From: Jeongeupia sp. HS-3 | GTDB taxonomy: Bacteria; Pseudomonadota; Gammaproteobacteria; Burkholderiales; Chitinibacteraceae | Reading direction: 5' to 3' | Assembly (NCBI RefSeq): GCF_015140455.1 | Contig: NZ_AP024094.1 | Coordinates: 2,294,001 to 2,358,000 of the forward strand | DNA length: 64,000 bases | In this document: positions 63,878 through 64,000 of the stretch, piece after piece | Layout of the letters: the number at the start of each line of letters is the position of its first letter | Numbering within the stretch: the first letter of the stretch is position 1 | Notes under the pieces: generated by a model | Database searches by the model: none | What the model was told of the DNA's origin: nothing | Seen by the model: the letters and a program-made list of their open reading frames with translations, nothing else | Made by a program: the position numbers and the translations under genes

Positions 63878-64000
63878 CCATTACCACCATCGCCCCCGGC
63901 GCATCACCCAGTCGTTACGAGAAATCGTGGCAAACCACCGCCACCGGGGCGGAAGCCCAGCTCGAAGCGCATAACGATCTGCCGCTGATTCTGGATGAGA
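63874..64000 (+). CDS. DUF927-like protein, N-terminal 42 residues (cut by window end)
   Basis: Only the first 42 codons are in the window. SPSRYEKSWQTTATGAEAQL and AHNDLPLILDE resemble the stretch of DUF927 ATPases ending in Walker B (family: SWRATANGLEA, then HNDxLLxLDE), usually preceded by a Walker A module. Here translation starts just before it, as the frame has a stop 16 bases upstream of ATG. So the protein is either a natural split, a truncated copy, or of another family. Confidence 0.6.
   Translation, partial: MTITTIAPGASPSRYEKSWQTTATGAEAQLEAHNDLPLILDE

Larger units (their letters stand above)
60264..64000 (+). mobile_element. Integrative element at tRNA-Met, P4-satellite-like, left end
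   Basis: An integrase of the P4 type lies 152 bases after the tRNA and reads away from it. Downstream come repeat-rich non-coding DNA, an AlpA-type small regulator and the start of a DUF927-like gene, the typical leading modules of P4-like satellites. The element runs off the window end; its other end and any 3'-tRNA duplication cannot be seen. The border on the left is probably at the 3' part of the tRNA. Confidence 0.75.

Overview
The window is high-GC bacterial chromosome that reads as a chitin-degrading betaproteobacterium of the order Neisseriales (Chromobacteriaceae-like). This placement is an inference from gene order (smg-dprA-LysM protein divergent from def-fmt-htpX-rsmB-DUF4390-ntrYX-trkAH), an H-NS-like protein, PilSR, and two modular chitinases. 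No rRNA gene was found. There is one tRNA gene.

Layout. 1-1023: pdxA end and rsmA. 1092-5150: a glutamate/aspartate-type ABC importer with one ATPase gene at each end. 5216-8152: a small secreted protein behind a strong, operator-like promoter, then a GAF-PAS-GGDEF-EAL c-di-GMP enzyme. 8207-13258 (minus): topA, smg, dprA and a LysM protein. 13397-24061 (plus): def, fmt, htpX, rsmB, DUF4390, ntrY, ntrX, trkA, trkH, with start/stop overlaps joining rsmB to ntrX and trkA to trkH. The NtrX has a degenerate AAA+ domain. 24247-28595: a diguanylate cyclase, mpl, a secreted unknown and murB. 28725-32475 (minus): two GH18 chitinases that share a nearly identical N-terminus and have Pro-Thr minisatellite linkers. 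33116-41596: a periplasmic unknown, ppc, a PhzF-like protein, a receiver-TPR protein with Glu at the phospho-site, uvrD and an H-NS-like gene. 41725-47963 (minus): a complete RND efflux operon under a TetR regulator with a perfect 18-bp palindrome upstream. 48114-60220: argB, a CBS protein, a HAD nucleotidase, kup, ampD-pilR-pilS, rppH, a SpeE-like protein, ttcA, a pteridine reductase and a MidA-like methyltransferase.

60264-64000 is accessory. An elongator tRNA-Met is followed by a P4-type tyrosine integrase. Next come GTGTCAGA iterons on a 9-bp pitch, a 49-bp tandem array of about 13 copies, tandem 155-bp units that each carry a long hairpin, three consecutive intrinsic terminators, an AlpA-type regulator, and the start of a gene resembling the Walker-B part of DUF927 proteins. 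Together these suggest a P4-like satellite or integrative element that continues past the window, with possible RNA/termination-based control and an iteron origin. This is the most novel part of the window.

Themes: nutrient and ion import (Glt, Trk, Kup), c-di-GMP and two-component signalling, cell-wall synthesis and recycling (Mpl, MurB, AmpD), chitin use, and RNA/protein maturation.
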